A stretch of DNA of 7,014 nt from Coprothermobacter sp. (GTDB lineage Bacteria; Coprothermobacterota; Coprothermobacteria; Coprothermobacterales; Coprothermobacteraceae). Made by a program: the position numbers and the translations under genes. The DNA lies in assembly GCA_003476705.1 (NCBI GenBank), contig DMVM01000115.1, positions 1 to 7,014 of the forward strand, given 5' to 3'. This document shows positions 6,569 through 7,014 of this stretch, piece after piece (position 1 is the first letter of the stretch; each line of letters opens with the position of its first letter). Below the pieces are notes generated by a model that ran no database searches, was not told where the DNA came from, and worked only from the letters and a program-made list of their open reading frames with translations.

Positions 6569-6658
6569 CATTATCATATACATGCTAAAAGAACAGAAAA
6601 AATCCATTGTGCTCTTGTCTAATTTATCCACTTCATTCACCCACATTCAATTTGTCGT

Positions 6659-6687
6659 AGTATAACACCCGTACAAAGTAAATGCAA
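6659..6687 (-). promoter_or_regulatory. Extended -10 promoter upstream of the structured RNA
   Basis: On the minus strand TTGCAT (6682-6687) and TATACT (6659-6664, 5 of 6 to TATAAT) are exactly 17 bases apart, and TGT directly before the -10 gives the extended TGnTATACT form. Transcription would start near 6652 and run towards the terminator at 6462 and the sigma operon. An imperfect inverted repeat, TTTGTACG (6670-6677) and CGACAAA (6651-6657), brackets the -10 element and could be an operator. It begins only 5 bases after the stop of the broken gene. Confidence 0.65.
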
Positions 6688-6692
6688 CATTT

Positions 6693-7014
6693 TTACTGTG
6701 GAAGTTTGTAAAAGTTTTTGGAAGCCATGAGCAGCAGCTCATAGGTGACTGCTGCAATCACTACGGATAGACAAATTATGCTTACATAAATAAGGTTAGC
6801 ACTCACTTGTTTGTTTAGAAGGAAGACGGCAGTTGCCCCCATGATGCCCACTGGTACAAGAGATAAAAGGAAAAACAGTATTGTAAAGATTCCACGTTTG
6901 AAGAGTTGTTGCGGTGTTACCCAGTCGAGTTTAGGCTCTTTGTTCCGCTAGAGTGGTTCTGCTACTACCTTGCCATATACAAAGATCATAATCCAGACAA
7001 CCGCAGGTACTACG
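6693..7014 (-). pseudogene. 3' end of a broken membrane-protein gene (nonsense plus frameshift)
   Basis: I do not recognise the family. From the right edge one frame reads a membrane-like stretch (VVPAVVWIMIFVYG) and then KVVAEPL before a TAG at 6949-6951. The same frame continues with RNKEPKLDWVTPQQLF to about 6901. One extra base near 6897-6902 (TTCC where TTC would keep frame) then shifts to the frame reading KRGIFTILFFLLSLVPVGIM, a second span and the ending SKNFYKLPQ, with stop at 6693-6695. The final piece has no ATG, GTG or TTG ahead of its first span and is preceded by its own stop, so it is not an independent small gene. At least three membrane spans are visible. Two lesions so close could be real decay or sequencing errors. 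The same direction as the sigma operon suggests it may once have belonged to a neighbouring transport locus. Confidence 0.65.

Larger units (their letters stand above)
6462..6652 (-). ncRNA. Candidate structured RNA: attenuated leader or small RNA of about 190 nt
   Basis: A transcript starting about 7 bases past the -10 at 6659-6664 would begin near 6652 and end at the terminator at 6462. It holds three hairpins: a GC-rich bulged stem (6529-6568), a small TCGG/CCGA stem with loop AGGTAC (6503-6516), and the terminator stem. The segment AACGCCCC occurs both in the 5' arm of the first hairpin (6555-6562) and in the 3' arm of the terminator (6468-6475). It could therefore pair with the terminator's GGGGCGTT (6494-6501) and act as an antiterminator. 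I recognise no known riboswitch, T-box, 6S or SRP RNA core. It could be a leader of the sigma operon, a separate small RNA, or only the 3' untranslated end of the upstream gene. Confidence 0.4.

Noticed and set aside
6570..6578. Second -10 like sequence (TATGAT / GATAAT) directly before the GC-rich hairpin
   Set aside because: No acceptable -35 lies 16-18 bases upstream (only T-rich sequence), whereas the promoter at 6659-6687 has both boxes and an extended -10.
6462..6652. 6S, SRP, T-box or known riboswitch identity for the structured RNA
   Set aside because: The 5' and 3' ends do not pair as in 6S RNA, the SRP GGAAG/GCAGC core is missing, there is no T-box sequence, and no familiar riboswitch core was recognised by eye.
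1..7014. CRISPR arrays, tRNA or rRNA genes, insertion-sequence ends
   Set aside because: No regularly spaced repeats, no cloverleaf or rRNA-like segments and no transposase or terminal inverted repeats were found on either strand.

Overview
The window reads almost entirely on the minus strand. Its moderate-to-low GC content, strong AGGAGG-type ribosome binding sites and ECF sigma/ABC exporter gene cluster suggest a Firmicutes-type or related low-GC anaerobe (a Coprothermobacter-like lineage would fit). The taxonomy is inferred and not proven by any marker gene here.

Left part (1-2058): a phosphotransferase (PTS) operon of the ascorbate/SgaT-UlaA type, transcribed right to left as EIIA (1550-2002), EIIC (256-1533) and EIIB (1-234, cut by the window edge). 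The active-site His of EIIA, the phosphocysteine of EIIB and the EIIC permease body are all visible. The genes are 16 and 21 bases apart, each with a good Shine-Dalgarno site. A promoter candidate lies at 2030-2058. A hairpin at 2075-2104 separates this operon from the one upstream.

Middle part (2129-6293): a tightly packed five-gene operon in the order ECF sigma factor, six-helix membrane protein with a short cytoplasmic N-terminus (anti-sigma candidate), ABC-2 type ATPase, and two ABC-2 type permeases. Every junction overlaps (17, 1, 4 and 4 bases), so translation is probably coupled. The layout recalls the B. subtilis sigY-yxlCDEFG arrangement: a membrane-held sigma factor made together with an exporter. 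The exported substrate cannot be read from the sequence.

Right part (6294-7014): about 400 bases without a convincing gene lie upstream of the sigma factor. They hold a strong extended -10 promoter (6659-6687), a GC-rich bulged hairpin (6529-6568), a small second hairpin (6503-6516) and a clear minus-strand intrinsic terminator (6462-6501), all facing the sigma operon. This could be a transcription attenuator for the operon, a free-standing small RNA of about 190 nt, or just the 3' end of the gene upstream. Beyond it, 6693-7014 is the 3' end of a membrane-protein gene broken by an in-frame TAG and a one-base frameshift.
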